A DNA stretch of 64,000 nucleotides from Gordionus sp. m RMFG-2023 (lineage: Eukaryota; Nematomorpha; Gordioida; Chordodea; Parachordodidae): assembly GCF_954871325.1 (NCBI RefSeq), contig NC_088775.1, forward strand, positions 25,707,561-25,771,560, read 5' to 3'. The position numbers were made by a program, and so were the translations under genes. Positions 12,801-24,994 of the stretch are shown in pieces. The notes beneath the pieces are model-generated. The model was not told where the DNA came from and did not search any database. It was given only the letters and a program-made list of their open reading frames with translations. Numbering within the stretch: the stretch's first letter is position 1; every line of letters starts with the position of its first letter.

Positions 12801-15800
12801 AAAGTTTTAAATATTTCATGTCGCGAATAGCCGCGAAATCCAAATTAAAATATTTTTCATTAACTATTAGTGTTAGTCGTATGTTGGTGGACTATATTTT
12901 GTCGATTAACATCCTACTCATATTGATAAATTGTGATGATAAAAATATTCCAGCCACTCAAAGACCTAGCCCTTAATACTTTCAATATTAATTTAGTTTA
13001 CAATTTAAAATATATTAAAATTAAGCCTTAGATTAGCTCATCGAGAGGAAACGCCTGTCCTCCTAATGAATAGATTTTTTGATTAGCTCTCGATTGATAT
13101 ATAAGATGAACATATATATTATAACTTTCTATGTTACAAAAACAAATATAAAAAAGGTTTTTCCAATGTCTGTGCTCGGGGTTCGTGCTCAGAGCTGGTT
13201 TAGTCGATTTTTAGACCAAACCCCTGGGTTTGGGTTAGACAACCAACCAATTATTTATACTAGGCCTCCATATGATTCATGTTCGCTCACTTTGGCAGGT
13301 CTGCAACCACGTGCTAGTTAAAATTTAACAATCTAGCGTTGAGACCATATAGAGCCAAGATAAAACTCGCAGAAAAGGAGAATAGAAGTAAGACAGAATT
13401 TTGTCGCGAGGGAGGGGGGTGTTGAATTGTTATAATTATGGTGGACCAGGTCATATGCTTTAGGAATGCCTTGGTTGTGGAAAATTTGGGCATATAGCCC
13501 CTTCCAATGAAACAGGAGAAATTACGATATGCACAATATAGCTGTTTTGGTCATAAGCAGGAATATAATACGAGTAATTACAATAACAAAAATGGCTTTC
13601 CACAGAAAGGGTCTGACCAAAATGCATCAAATGTAAAGAGTATTGAAAGGGATGAAAATGGAAGTAGTTAATGTGCCTAATATAAAAAAACTGGGAAGCT
13701 AAGTATGGAAAATTTTAGGTGTTGAAAACCGGGATATTAGGCAAGGGACAGTGGGAATTTGTGACTATATGATGGCAAAGAATTAATACGGGGGTAATAC
13801 GGTTAAGAATGACAAAGGAAGTGCTTTCTCAGGGAAAAATAAATAAGGGGGGGATGTAAAAATATGCTAAAGGAGTGGGTGGTACATGATATTTGTCCCA
13901 TAGTGATGATAAATTTAAATGGAAGATAAGAATAGTAGCTTAGTACTACTAAAGTTTTGTTTTGGTTGGCCGCCATTTATTGTTTATTTTTGTTTTTTTT
14001 CGCAAATAACTTTTTATTCTTTAATTCGGCTATAAAAGTGATTAAAGCACAAACCTCTACTAGGGAAGCCCTGAAGAATGATATAAATTTCATCGTTAGT
14101 GCTTTCATGACTTTCTGGCGAAAATTTTATTACAATTGTTTTATATATAATGACGAAAACCGGATGTTTAGTACTACTATAGTTTTTGTTTAGATTGGCC
14201 ACCGTTTATTGTGTATTTTCGCAAATAAATTTTAATTCTTAAATTGGGCTACAAAAGGGATTAAAGCACTAATCTCTACCAACGAAGCACTAAAGAATGA
14301 TATATATTTCATCGTAGTGCTTTTAATCGACTTTTAAGCGCGAAGTTGGCACAATTTTTTTATTTTTGCTTACAACTTTTTTTCTTAAATAAGGCTACTA
14401 TACGGATTTAGTACTAAAAGCTCTAAAAAATGACATATGATTCATTGTTAGTGCTTCCAATTGTTCGGTCAACTTTATATAGCAGAGTGAAAATAATTTT
14501 AATTCATTTTTTATATGCTCAGAGGATTTTTTAAATTTCATATTTATATATATATTATTTCTTCTTCCCCTGCCAGAAAAAAAAATACTATTTAGGTATC
14601 TTTTTATTTCACTTTTTATTCCATATTATTTTGTTTCATATTTTTTTTAAAAATTGCAAAATTATTAAAAGAAAATAGAAAATAAATTTTTTATTTTGTA
14701 TATTCCAATTTAATAATTAAATTTTATATATAATATAAATGAAACAATAAAATATTATTCATTGTATATTATTATAACTATAAATAAAAATAGAAAATAT
14801 ATAAAAAAACCAATCCCAAATTTTTTTAGATTATATTTTTCTTTCTATTTTCTTCTTCCATTATTTGTATTATAAAAGTTTTAAATATTTCATGTCGCGA
14901 ATAGCCGCGAAATCCAAATTAAAATATTTTTCATTAACTATTAGTGTTAGTCGTATGTTGGTGGACTATATTTTGTCGATTAACATCCTACTCATATTGA
15001 TAAATTGTGATGATAAAAATATTCCAGCCACTCAAAGACCTAGCCCTTAATACTTTCAATATTAATTTAGTTTACAATTTAAAATATATTAAAATTAAGC
15101 CTTAGATTAGCTCATCGAGAGGAAACGCCTGTCCTCCTAATGAATAGATTTTTTGATTAGCTCTCGATTGATATATAAGATGAACATATATATTATAACT
15201 TTCTATGTTACAAAAACAAATATAAAAAAGGTTTTTCCAATGTCTGTGCTCGGGGTTCGTGCTCAGAGCTGGTTTAGTCGATTTTTAGACCAAACCCCTG
15301 GGTTTGGGTTAGACAACCAACCAATTATTTATACTAGGCCTCCATATGATTCATGTTCGCTCACTTTGGCAGGTCTGCAACCACGTGCTAGTTAAAATTT
15401 AACAATCTAGCGTTGAGACCATATAGAGCCAAGATAAAACTCGCAGAAAAGGAGAATAGAAGTAAGACAGAATTTTGTCGCGAGGGAGGGGGGTTGAATT
15501 GTTATAATTATGGTGGACCAGGTCATATGCTTTAGGAATGCCTTGGTTGTGGAAAATTTGGGCATATAGCCCCTTCCAATGAAACAGGAGAAATTACGAT
15601 ATGCACAATATAGCTGTTTTGGTCATAAGCAGGAATATAATACGAGTAATTACAATAACAAAAATGGCTTTCCACAGAAAGGGTCTGACCAAAATGCATC
15701 AAATGTAAAGAGTATTGAAAGGGATGAAAATGGAAGTAGTTAATGTGCCTAATATAAAAAAACTGGGAAGCTAAGTATGGAAAATTTTAGGTGTTGAAAA

Positions 15801-18073
15801 CCGGGATATTAGGCAAGGGACAGTGGGAATTTGTGACTATATGATGGCAAAGAATTAATACGGGGGTAATACGGTTAAGAATGACAAAGGAAGTGCTTTC
15901 TCAGGGAAAAATAAATAAGGGGGGGATGTAAAAATATGCTAAAGGAGTGGGTGGTACATGATATTTGTCCCATAGTGATGATAAATTTAAATGGAAGATA
16001 AGAATAGTAGCTTAGTACTACTAAAGTTTTGTTTTGGTTGGCCGCCATTTATTGTTTATTTTTGTTTTTTTTCGCAAATAACTTTTTATTCTTTAATTCG
16101 GCTATAAAAGTGATTAAAGCACAAACCTCTACTAGGGAAGCCCTGAAGAATGATATAAATTTCATCGTTAGTGCTTTCATGACTTTCTGGCGAAAATTTT
16201 ATTACAATTGTTTTATATATAATGACGAAAACCGGATGTTTAGTACTACTATAGTTTTTGTTTAGATTGGCCACCGTTTATTGTGTATTTTCGCAAATAA
16301 ATTTTAATTCTTAAATTGGGCTACAAAAGGGATTAAAGCACTAATCTCTACCAACGAAGCACTAAAGAATGATATATATTTCATCGTAGTGCTTTTAATC
16401 GACTTTTAAGCGCGAAGTTGGCACAATTTTTTTATTTTTGCTTACAACTTTTTTTCTTAAATAAGGCTACTATACGGATTTAGTACTAAAAGCTCTAAAA
16501 AATGACATATGATTCATTGTTAGTGCTTCCAATTGTTCGGTCAACTTTATATAGCAGAGTGAAAATAATTTTAATTCATTTTTTATATGCTCAGAGGATT
16601 TTTTAAATTTCATATTTATATATATATTATTTCTTCTTCCCCTGCCAGAAAAAAAAATACTATTTAGGTATCTTTTTATTTCACTTTTTATTCCATATTA
16701 TTTTGTTTCATATTTTTTTTAAAAATTGCAAAATTATTAAAAGAAAATAGAAAATAAATTTTTTATTTTGTATATTCCAATTTAATAATTAAATTTTATA
16801 TATAATATAAATGAAACAATAAAATATTATTCATTGTATATTATTATAACTATAAATAAAAATAGAAAATATATAAAAAAACCAATCCCAAATTTTTTTA
16901 GATTATATTTTTCTTTCTATTTTCTTCTTCCATTATTTGTATTATAAAAGTTTTAAATATTTCATGTCGCGAATAGCCGCGAAATCCAAATTAAAATATT
17001 TTTCATTAACTATTAGTGTTAGTCGTATGTTGGTGGACTATATTTTGTCGATTAACATCCTACTCATATTGATAAATTGTGATGATAAAAATATTCCAGC
17101 CACTCAAAGACCTAGCCCTTAATACTTTCAATATTAATTTAGTTTACAATTTAAAATATATTAAAATTAAGCCTTAGATTAGCTCATCGAGAGGAAACGC
17201 CTGTCCTCCTAATGAATAGATTTTTTGATTAGCTCTCGATTGATATATAAGATGAACATATATATTATAACTTTCTATGTTACAAAAACAAATATAAAAA
17301 AGGTTTTTCCAATGTCTGTGCTCGGGGTTCGTGCTCAGAGCTGGTTTAGTCGATTTTTAGACCAAACCCCTGGGTTTGGGTTAGACAACCAACCAATTAT
17401 TTATACTAGGCCTCCATATGATTCATGTTCGCTCACTTTGGCAGGTCTGCAACCACGTGCTAGTTAAAATTTAACAATCTAGCGTTGAGACCATATAGAG
17501 CCAAGATAAAACTCGCAGAAAAGGAGAATAGAAGTAAGACAGAATTTTGTCGCGAGGGAGGGGGGTGTTGAATTGTTATAATTATGGTGGACCAGGTCAT
17601 ATGCTTTAGGAATGCCTTGGTTGTGGAAAATTTGGGCATATAGCCCCTTCCAATGAAACAGGAGAAATTACGATATGCACAATATAGCTGTTTGGGTCAT
17701 AAGCAGGAATATAATACGAGTAATTACAATAACAAAAATGGCTTTCCACAGAAAGGGTCTGACCAAAATGCATCAAATGTAAAGAGTATTGAAAGGGATG
17801 AAAATGGAAGTAGTTAATGTGCCTAATATAAAAAAACTGGGAAGCTAAGTATGGAAAATTTTAGGTGTTGAAAACCGGGATATTAGGCAAGGGACAGTGG
17901 GAATTTGTGACTATATGATGGCAAAGAATTAATACGGGGGTAATACGGTTAAGAATGACAAAGGAAGTGCTTTCTCAGGGAAAAATAAATAAGGGGGGGA
18001 TGTAAAAATATGCTAAAGGAGTGGGTGGTACATGATATTTGTCCCATAGTGATGATAAATTTAAATGGAAGAT
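9805..18073 (+). repeat. Four tandem copies of a ~2.07-kb unit
   Basis: Units start with AAGAATAGTAGCTTAGTAC at 9805, 11854, 13928 and 16000 and measure 2049, 2074, 2072 and about 2074 bp. Units 2-4 are almost identical. Unit 1 lacks two short blocks (near 10265 and 10475) and has a few substitutions, as expected for an array edge. The 2-bp length difference comes from GGTGTTG versus GGTTG just before the zinc-knuckle region. Each unit has an AT-rich half holding three diverged sub-modules of roughly 190 bp, then a gag-like half with CCHC knuckles (starting 11354, 13428, 15500 and 17574), then the first codons of a retroviral-type protease. The fourth copy alone continues into pol (GGAAGAT|TGG instead of GGAAGAT|AAG), so the array arose by tandem duplication inside a retrotransposon and not between LTRs. 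Confidence 0.9.
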
Positions 18074-18110
18074 TGGTTCCTATGTTGTTTGATAGTTAAC
18101 AGCTATTTTG
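17574..18110 (+). pseudogene. Ty3/gypsy gag zinc knuckles and start of protease (decayed)
   Basis: From 17574 the plus strand encodes a CCHC-like knuckle with one in-frame stop (CYNYGGPGHM, then the spacing to a Cys), directly followed by a second, CGKFGH. A third degenerate knuckle (CFGHK) lies about 110 bases on. Nucleocapsid regions of Ty3/gypsy retrotransposons have this arrangement. Around 18035-18100 the frame reads PIVMINLNGR, VPMLFDS and a stop, which matches the start of a retropepsin where DSG would be the catalytic triad; the expected glycine codon is lost. Copies of the knuckle part occur in the three upstream tandem units. Several stops make this non-functional. Confidence 0.65.
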
Positions 18111-18570
18111 GTAATTGGGTACACTAGGTATCATAGTATCTGGCTGGAGGGAATGATGGATTACGAATATAGCAATTTAATCGAACACAGTTGGCTGCTA
18201 TGGGTAGGGAAGAAATTGAAGCAACATTTGGTGAAAGGATTGAGGTATTAGATTTATGGATTAACAAAGAAATATAGAAGTTATGTTGGGGTGGGACTGG
18301 ATATCTGGAATTGGTCCATGGTATAGTTTTTGGGGAGTATTTGCAAGGTAGAGTGTACTTGTACTAATAACTAGTGAGGAATATACGGTTATGACGTTTG
18401 AGAGTACGAATGTATTCTAGGAGCGTATAAAGGGAAAATATTTCTGAGGGAAAAATAAGCAAAAATTTCTCGGGGAAAGCCGAACTTTTTAAAGGAGATT
18501 GTGATATTAAGAGAAGGGAGAAAGGGAAGACTGGGCAGAGGGACGTATGGCAGTATAAAAAAATCTAGAG

Positions 18571-19240
18571 TTGATGATTACTGTAACGCAGAACGGTGAA
18601 GGGGAGTTGCTACTCAAGGAAGAAGATATAGGGAAATTTGGAATGATGAAAGTGCAAGAAGGAGTTCGGAGATTAATACAGAATTATCCAAAAATTTTAA
18701 GAGATATTAAAGTGGATATAAAATTGAAGGAAACAGATGTACCAAAATTTTGTATATTACAACGAGTACAGTTCAAATGGAGAAAAGAAGTAGAAATGGA
18801 ATTGGATCTATTGGTACAAAAGGGTATTGTATATCCCGTGGAATACAGTAAATGGGCGACTCCACTGGTGCATGTAAAGAAATGGCCGGTTCCGCCTATG
18901 GGTAGATTTTGGGGTCACGCTAAATCCGTGAGCTGTAGAAGTTAAATACCTGTTGTCGCGAATTGAAGAAATATTGGCCAATTTAAAGGAAAATATTTAT
19001 TTTTCAAAGTTGATTTCTCAAATGCCTAGCTGCAGCTGCGTGTAAAACCGTAGGTAAAGAAATTATTAACCATTACTACGCCAAAGGGATTGTTCACATT
19101 TTGTGCCATTTGGACTTAGTGTATCAGCTCTTAATGATCTATTATATGGACGATGTGTTGGTGTCTAAAAGAACCCCCAAACTGCATGAACGGAAATTGG
19201 GGGAAGTATTTCGGAGAATCAAAAAAAGGATTGCGGGCAA
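18571..19240 (+). pseudogene. Ty3/gypsy reverse transcriptase (decayed)
   Basis: The open frame 18571-18945 carries the N-terminal RT block of gypsy elements: a KVEMELDLL-like helix (here KEVEMELDLLVQKGI) followed by YSKWATPLVHV. After a frameshift the plus strand continues with LSRIEEILANLK, IYFSKVDFSNA and a stop. The catalytic box YMDDVLV is seen at about 19144-19165, in a third frame. The part between is shortened, so a piece of the palm is missing. The order fits its neighbours: knuckles and protease upstream, RNase H and integrase downstream. It cannot make an active enzyme. Confidence 0.8.
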
Positions 19241-19464
19241 TTGCTGAGAAAAGTGTGTTGAAAGGTTATATATCTTGAGCATAAAATTATGGGAAAAAAG
19301 GTGAGACCATTGGATAAAAATATGACAGGGATTACCAGGATGTTGAGACCTTATAATAAAGCAGAAGTGCATGCCTTTTTTTTTATCATCGGTTTTAGAA
19401 GGATGCTCAAATAACAGCGCCATTTTATCAATTGCTTAAAAAAGGGAAGAAATTTGAATGAAAA

Positions 19465-19794
19465 GTGGAACAAGATGCAACTTTTGAAGAGTTGAAGTGC
19501 AGAATTGGAAAAGAACCCATCATAGTGTGCTTTAATAATAAATTGGAGGTGTTAATGGCTGTGGATGCGTCTAATAAAGGTGTAGTTTTGTTGGATTGTA
19601 TTGATAAATTAGAGAGACCAGTGTTATTTTTCTCAAGGATATTTAGAGCAGCAGAGATTAGGTATTCCGCGATTGAGCAAGAAGTGCTAGCCGTCATACT
19701 TGGATTAACAAAATTCCGAGAATATCTGATTGGGCAGGTTTTTTATACGGATCATAAGCCGCCAGTACATCTACTTAAGGATATAAAAAATTAA
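19465..19794 (+). pseudogene. Ty3/gypsy RNase H domain fragment
   Basis: A 109-codon frame preserves the RNase H-like domain that follows RT in gypsy polyproteins. VLMAVDASNKGVV is the first catalytic Asp block, LFFSRIFRAAEIRYS and the glutamate in IEQEVLAVI follow, and FYTDHKPPVHLL is the next Asp block. In intact relatives the second block usually reads DHKPL. The frame is open but is flanked on both sides by frameshifts and stops, so it survives as an island in a dead element. Confidence 0.85.
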
Positions 19795-20289
19795 TGCAAT
19801 CGCCCTGGCTACAAAGATGGCTATTGCTGGGTAGTTTTGATGTACAAGTGAAATAAGATAGGAAGAGGAAATTATTTACCTGACATTTTATCTAGATGCA
19901 GAGCTGGAGAAGATTTCGGGAGGGGGGGGAAGAACACGAAGAATGGGACGAGAAAAACGAGCAAGTGCTCATGAGAACTTAGGCTGGAATATCCAGAGAT
20001 GGGCAGTGACGTAGGAGGAAATTAAAAAGGTTACAAGATCGGGAATTGAGGCTAATTAAAGCGTGCATAAAAGGACGGAAAGCATGGCAGGATGGAAATA
20101 AAACGTTCAACTATAGAAAAAGAGTTAGTTATGATAGATGAATGTCTAGTGCGGAGAAGTGGGAGGAGGCAGTGATGGCAATAATTCATGTTGGACATCA
20201 AGAAATGGAAAGAAAGTAACAATGGGGATGAGAATTATGGTGGCCGGTGAATAAGGATATTAAAAATATCAGCCAAACATGTGTTAGAT

Positions 20290-20965
20290 GTAATACCTGG
20301 GCCACGATGTCTCGAAGAGACATGGGAAAAGTGTGGCCGAAAGCAACTCAGCCGTGGGAGTGTGCATATTGATTTTGAAAACAATATATATACTCGTGGT
20401 GAATGCTTATTCAAAGTGGGTAGAATATGAAGAAGTAAAAGGCAAAATCTTTAAAAAATCTATGACTAGATTCGGAGTCAATACAACAATCGTATCGGAC
20501 GGAGAGCCAGCCTTTATTAGTCCAGTTCAAGGTCTTTAGTGTGGAAATTGGAGAAAAGCACATTTTGGCGCCACCATATCACCCGAGTTCGAATGGGCAG
20601 GGGGAGCGGATGGTAGCATGGTCAAGAACTGGTTGAGAAAAACAAAGGATGAGGACGGAGAGATTTGGGTGGTAGTGGCGTATTACAATAACAGTAAAAA
20701 AAGTGGAGGAGGAATCGCCCGCGGAGAAGTTTTTAGGTAATAGAACTAGGATTTGGTTGGATTGCCAACTGTGCAAAGAGAGGAGAGGACCACGACGATG
20801 AGCCTGAATTTATGGTAGGAGAGACAATATGATAACTAAAAATGTAAGTCCGGAGTGATTTTAGAAAATATGGGGTGAAAATTGAGTAGTTTTTAGAAGG
20901 GAGAGAAAGGGTTCGGCACCGAGATCAGCTCCGCAGAAGGGTAGAACTAAAAGGGTTGTGTGGTT
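20290..20965 (+). pseudogene. Ty3/gypsy integrase core and C-terminal tail (decayed)
   Basis: A zinc-binding remnant (TCVRCNTW) lies at about 20278-20303. The core follows: QPWE plus an IDF block, LVVNAYSKWVE, RFGVNTTIVSDGEPAFIS (second catalytic Asp) and, one frameshift later, ILAPPYHPSSNGQGER with the catalytic-Glu region. The spacing matches the DDE integrase of gypsy elements. At about 20905-20950 HRDQLRRRVEL resembles the last motif of K02A2.6-type gypsy pol proteins. No LTR pair could be defined: the sequence after 21060 does not recur upstream of the array. Confidence 0.8.
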
Positions 20966-22778
20966 CCGTCAATAAGAAAATATCACAGAGAAATAAGTAA
21001 TATATGGAATAGTAAAAATCTGGTGATCTAAGATAAATAAAATTGCTTTTTTGTGGCAAGTATTGTAACATCTCACGGGTTATATTTTAATTTAAAAAAA
21101 ATTCGGAATGTTCCCATTTGACCTTATCTTTGAAGTTTCAAATTAATTGTTAGCTAGTATGTATTCTTATATTTCTTAAACTAATCGAGAGATATATGGT
21201 ATAATGTTTGAAAATTTTTAAGCTAATTGGTAGAAATTAATATTTAAGAAAAAATCTTTTAGTTTTTTATTAATATTTAAAAAAATGAAAATTAAGAATT
21301 ATGAAAAACATCCGGGGTACCTATTATCCTTTCGCGTTGTTAAATTCACCAGGATCATCTATATTAAATATCACCATGAAGAGCATGTTGTTACTTAAAA
21401 CTATCATATAATTTATAAAAATAAGTCAATAATCTTCATATTGTCATACGGGGCCTTAAACAAACTAGTGACATCTAATGTTCTTATTAATTTAGTTGAT
21501 TTTTTTTATTCAACATAATTCCTTCTTCATATCCCGTCAAAACTTTCCCCAGGTCTTCACAATTATACTTTAATTTGTAGATATTAAATTACCATAAATA
21601 TTGATACCATGATAGAATTAATTGTATTTTACCATTTAGAATTGATATTTAGTCTAGTAGCATTAATAAGTAAAAAATTAAGGTTACTTTTGATGTATTT
21701 AATTAATTTAAACTTTTTCATGAGCAATTTACCTATTATCATATTTTTTGTTAATATATAAAAATTTACAGCCCCTCCCCATGCCAAATTGTTAAGCAAT
21801 ACATCACCGGCCACAGTACTCTATTTTTTTTAAGTAGCCAGTCATTAGTGAAGCTTTATTATGCGTTAACATATGGAAAAATAAGTGATTGATGGTAAAA
21901 TGCATCTGGAGATGTAAACTAAATTTTCGATTTAATGATTTATTTTCGCATGTAGTGAAGTTTTAGACAAAGTTTGAAAAAAATGATGTTTTTGCCCAAA
22001 TTTTTTTTTAATGATAGATATTTTATGCCCAATAAAATCATTTAAGATTTGGAATTTAAATAAAATTTAATCAAAAATCCTGTTTAATCATTCTCAAAGA
22101 TATCTTAATTTTATTATGCCTCTGGTTAATATTAAATGTTTAATTCTTATTACAAAGCTCATATTCACCCTTTAAAATGACGATTCATTCTAAAATGTCA
22201 CACTGGGCCAATTATAAGTATATTATATCAAAAAGATAAAATATTTCATAAAAATTTTGTAAGGAATTAGTTGAGAAAAATATAATTATTTTTTAAAAAA
22301 TACTAAAAAAACAAGAAATTATGATTATTTATTTGCAAAGGTGTAATGGAATTTGAAAATGGTGCATAAATAAGATGAAAAAAACATAACAAATTTTAAA
22401 AATGCTAGTAAAATTGATAGGGGAAATTTCCCAATAACAAAGTATTTCTTTCAAAAAAAATATACGTGAATAAAGGTTATTTAACAATATTACTAAGATC
22501 TCATAATAATAAATCTATAACCAAAAATATAAATTTGAATTATTATTCGTAATAAATATACCATATTTTTTATTAATACTAATTACTTTATGATAAAATT
22601 TTTGCTAATATGAAATATTGAGAGATAATGTGCAAAAATATGATTTTTTCGGGTAGAAATTTTTCCTAAATCCCCTGTTCCCTCTCCCAACATTTTTTTA
22701 TAATACATCACTTTTGTTTAAAAAGATTTAAAATTTCGATAAATCCGATATAATTTATTATTAATAAATATTATGGTT
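20966..22778. other. AT-rich DNA, no gene seen
   Basis: From 21060 on the sequence is AT-rich filler. A small GC-richer patch at 21770-21820 (minus strand TGTGGCCGGTGATGTATTGC) looks like a transposon end, but I found no partner. On the minus strand an AATAAA lies about 40 bases beyond the stop at 22779 and could serve the exon there as a polyadenylation signal. Confidence 0.5.
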
Positions 22779-22897
22779 TCATAAATCGGATGTCATGAAC
22801 GCCGAAGGCCCAACACCGACTACCCATAGAAAATAAAACATCGCGCATATGAAAGCCAGAGCAAACAGTATAAGGACCAATGTCCGAGGGGAAAATT
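22779..22897 (-). CDS. Last exon: hydrophobic C-terminus of an unidentified membrane protein
   Basis: On the minus strand a good acceptor (TTCTATTTTCATACGCAG) is followed by 39 codons including the stop. Two bases complete the first codon, so the upstream intron is phase 1. The peptide has one hydrophobic stretch of about 20 residues (LVLILFALAFICAMFYFLWV) and ends VGVGPSAFMTSDL-stop, as expected for a C-terminal membrane anchor with a short lumenal or cytosolic tail. Composition and codon use are less AT-driven than the flanks, and an AATAAA follows downstream. I could not find the preceding exon; it should lie at higher coordinates. Family not recognised. Confidence 0.55.
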
Positions 22898-23156
22898 CTG
22901 CGTATGAAAATAGAATTGTTAAATGAATAGTGTAATATTCCAAGTATATTAGGTTAACATAATTACCTATTTCTAAATACATATACAATAATAATATAAT
23001 AGCAAAACTTTATTCATTAAAATTTTAGAACACACCTAATAAAAAACCTTTTCTGTAATACTTTAACTTATAAAAAGTCATCGAAAATATCTTATATATC
23101 TGGTAAGATTTACCATAAACAAATACATAAGGAAAATATAATATATATATAAGATT
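22898..23156. other. Presumed intron, AT-rich
   Basis: Would be intron of the minus-strand gene ending at 22779. Nothing recognisable inside. Confidence 0.4.
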
Positions 23157-23601
23157 AGGCCTATTCAAAAAGTTTAAATGAATCGAATAATTTACTATCT
23201 GTATTCATAAAAATAATGATATTATTTCTCTTTGATTCAAATAATTCATTTTTAAACTTTTTATTGCAAAACTAATTATAAATAGAAAAAATTATTTTTA
23301 GGATCAAGTTATTAACCAAATTAAAAGATTTTTTGATAGCAAATTAGGTAAAACAAAGAAAAGCTTTTCACCAGTAGTTGATATATATACCTGGTTAATC
23401 ACATCACCTGCCTGAGAAAGGTTATCAATAGAAATGATGGATTATTATGAAACATATTAATAATTATTCTGAATAATTCGAATATTCGAGCGTGAAATTA
23501 TTCGTTTTATTCGAATCGCATAATTCTTTACTAGTATTCGGACAAAACGAATAATTCATTATTCTTATTCGTTACTATTTAACTCATTTTTGAATAGGCC
23601 T
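23157..23601. mobile_element. 445-bp MITE-like inverted-repeat element
   Basis: The ends are inverted copies beginning AGGCCTATTCAAAAA, with partial similarity beyond (TTAAAT). Inside, ATTCGAATAATTCGAATATT-type iterations form several small palindromes. No coding capacity. Target duplication not clear, so the superfamily is left open. Confidence 0.65.
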
Positions 23602-24216
23602 TCGATCTCTAATATAGTATTTCCATTTATATTAATAATAGGTATCACGACAATTTCTGTGAATATTTTATTTAAAGGATTTTAAATAAATCCTTAATTT
23701 CCATGGTTTCTCCTTTTTCAAAATAAAAGCTTAGCAATAAAAAATGTCCAGAATTGGGAACGTGGACTAGATTTTTTCATGGTTCTTTAATTTGAAGCCG
23801 ATTCCTAATGTTCCAAAGGTTATGGTCCAACTACGCTAAAGCAATAAAAAATGGCCATGACTGCTACTAACGCCAGTGATATTTAGTGAAAAAACTAAAT
23901 AATCACACCCTCGGCTCGTTTATTAAATATGTTTAACACCATGTGCCCGCGATATTTAAAATCATCCATTTTATTAAAAAAATGGATTTTATTTTTAAAG
24001 TTATTGAATTATGCATTATGTTTATATTTCAATAATTAACCAATTAGCATAGTATTTTTTATATATTAAATTTAAATATTCTCTGGGTAATGTTTCATAA
24101 TTAACCCAGCATTCAGCATTATACTGTTTTAGTATTAAAAATACTTTGAGTGTACAGATTTATTTTATATAAATTTTTAATTTAAATAATAGGTATTCAC
24201 TGGTTAGAGCAATTTT
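23602..24216. other. Unassigned DNA with a higher-complexity block
   Basis: 23690-23945 is noticeably less AT-rich than its surroundings. On the minus strand it contains GAAACCATGG at 23710-23701, a strong start-codon context, but the frame closes after ten codons without a usable donor. It could be a 5' region of the minus-strand gene or an old repeat. The rest is AT-rich. Confidence 0.35.
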
Positions 24217-24283
24217 TTGATTCCCCTTATCTACTTCCATAAATTTGCTGCTTCTGGAAGGCACAGAATCAGAAAGTACAAAG
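24217..24283 (+). CDS. Possible upstream exon of the OTU-like gene
   Basis: Open frame ending in a good donor (CAAAG|GTAAAC). It encodes a basic peptide (FAASGRHRIRKYK). The location 260 bp before the OTU-like exon and the same strand suggest a link, but the donor leaves one base of a codon whereas the simplest acceptor downstream (24541-24542) is phase 0. The join is therefore unproven. Confidence 0.3.
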
Positions 24284-24542
24284 GTAAACAATTTTTTTTA
24301 CATTTAATAATTAAACATGACATGAAGATATTTTATGCTATTCTAAATACTTTTTCAGTTGAATTCAGGCCAAATTTTATTAATTTTAAAACTAATTACT
24401 GTCTTAGTTAATAGATTTTATGATATATTACAAATATCCTACTTCATGACGAGAAACTATAATTCTATATTAAGTTATGCAATGAACTATATTTTTAATC
24501 TTTTAAGCATTATTGTATAAAGCCTGTTGACATCAATATGAG

Positions 24543-24994
24543 GTAGATAAGGTTGATCCAATTATAAGTGATGGAAACTGTTTTTTCAGGCATTTTATTA
24601 ATGACAACTTATAGAATCTATTCTAAATATTATTATAGATGTCTTAGCAAGGAAATCAGCAATGATGAGCAACATCATGAAATGATCAAGACTGTTCTGA
24701 TATCTTTTATCCTTCAAGAAAAACATATCAACTTCTTTAGCGGATTCATAGGGGATAACACAATGTATTACATTGTGAAAAACAAAATGGGTTGCAATGG
24801 CACGTGGGCTACAGCTATTGAGATTTCCTATGCGGACATTGCTTCAAACGAATATCTTCGTTTTTTTATATGACAAATGGCTTTTATTTCATCTATTATT
24901 TATTATTCCTGAAATAAATAAATTTATTGGTTGTGTATATATATATATAAGAAATTTAAATTATCATTATAGTATAGTTTTATCTTGTAAATAA
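24543..24994 (+). pseudogene. OTU-domain cysteine-protease-like gene, frameshifted
   Basis: The frame from about 24543 reads PIISDGNCFF, the nucleophile block of OTU deubiquitinase-type proteases. Removing 24590-24638 joins it in frame to RCLSKEI, giving the family pattern DGNCFFRCLS. A helical segment follows (HHEMIKTVLISFI), then MGCNGTWATAIEI, matching the conserved GTWG.D.EL region. At about 24845 the frame shifts by one base; the other frame carries NIFVFLYDKW and, near the end, NYHYSIVL with the expected catalytic histidine, closing at 24994. So Cys and His blocks are both present in about 130 residues, a normal OTU domain length. The single shift could be a sequencing error or real decay. 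OTU domains occur in host deubiquitinases and as transposon cargo; context does not decide. No IR or TIR surrounds it. Confidence 0.7.
24590..24638 (+). other. 49-nt intron with GC-AG borders
   Basis: Defined by protein continuity: the exon ends TTC AG, the intron runs GCATTTT...TATTATAG, and the next exon starts A TGT CTT. The resulting Arg-Cys-Leu-Ser matches OTU proteins. The donor is GC, not GT. Its length fits the other small introns in this window (42-46 nt). Confidence 0.6.

Noticed and set aside
9834-17467. Families of 61-80 codon open frames repeated four times on both strands
   Set aside because: Each set recurs with the 2.07-kb unit, so repetition is no evidence of selection. Frames overlap on opposite strands and show no recognisable domain.
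21060-21120. TGTAACATCTCACGGG as the start of a 3' LTR of the gypsy element
   Set aside because: No purine tract precedes it and the sequence does not recur upstream of gag.
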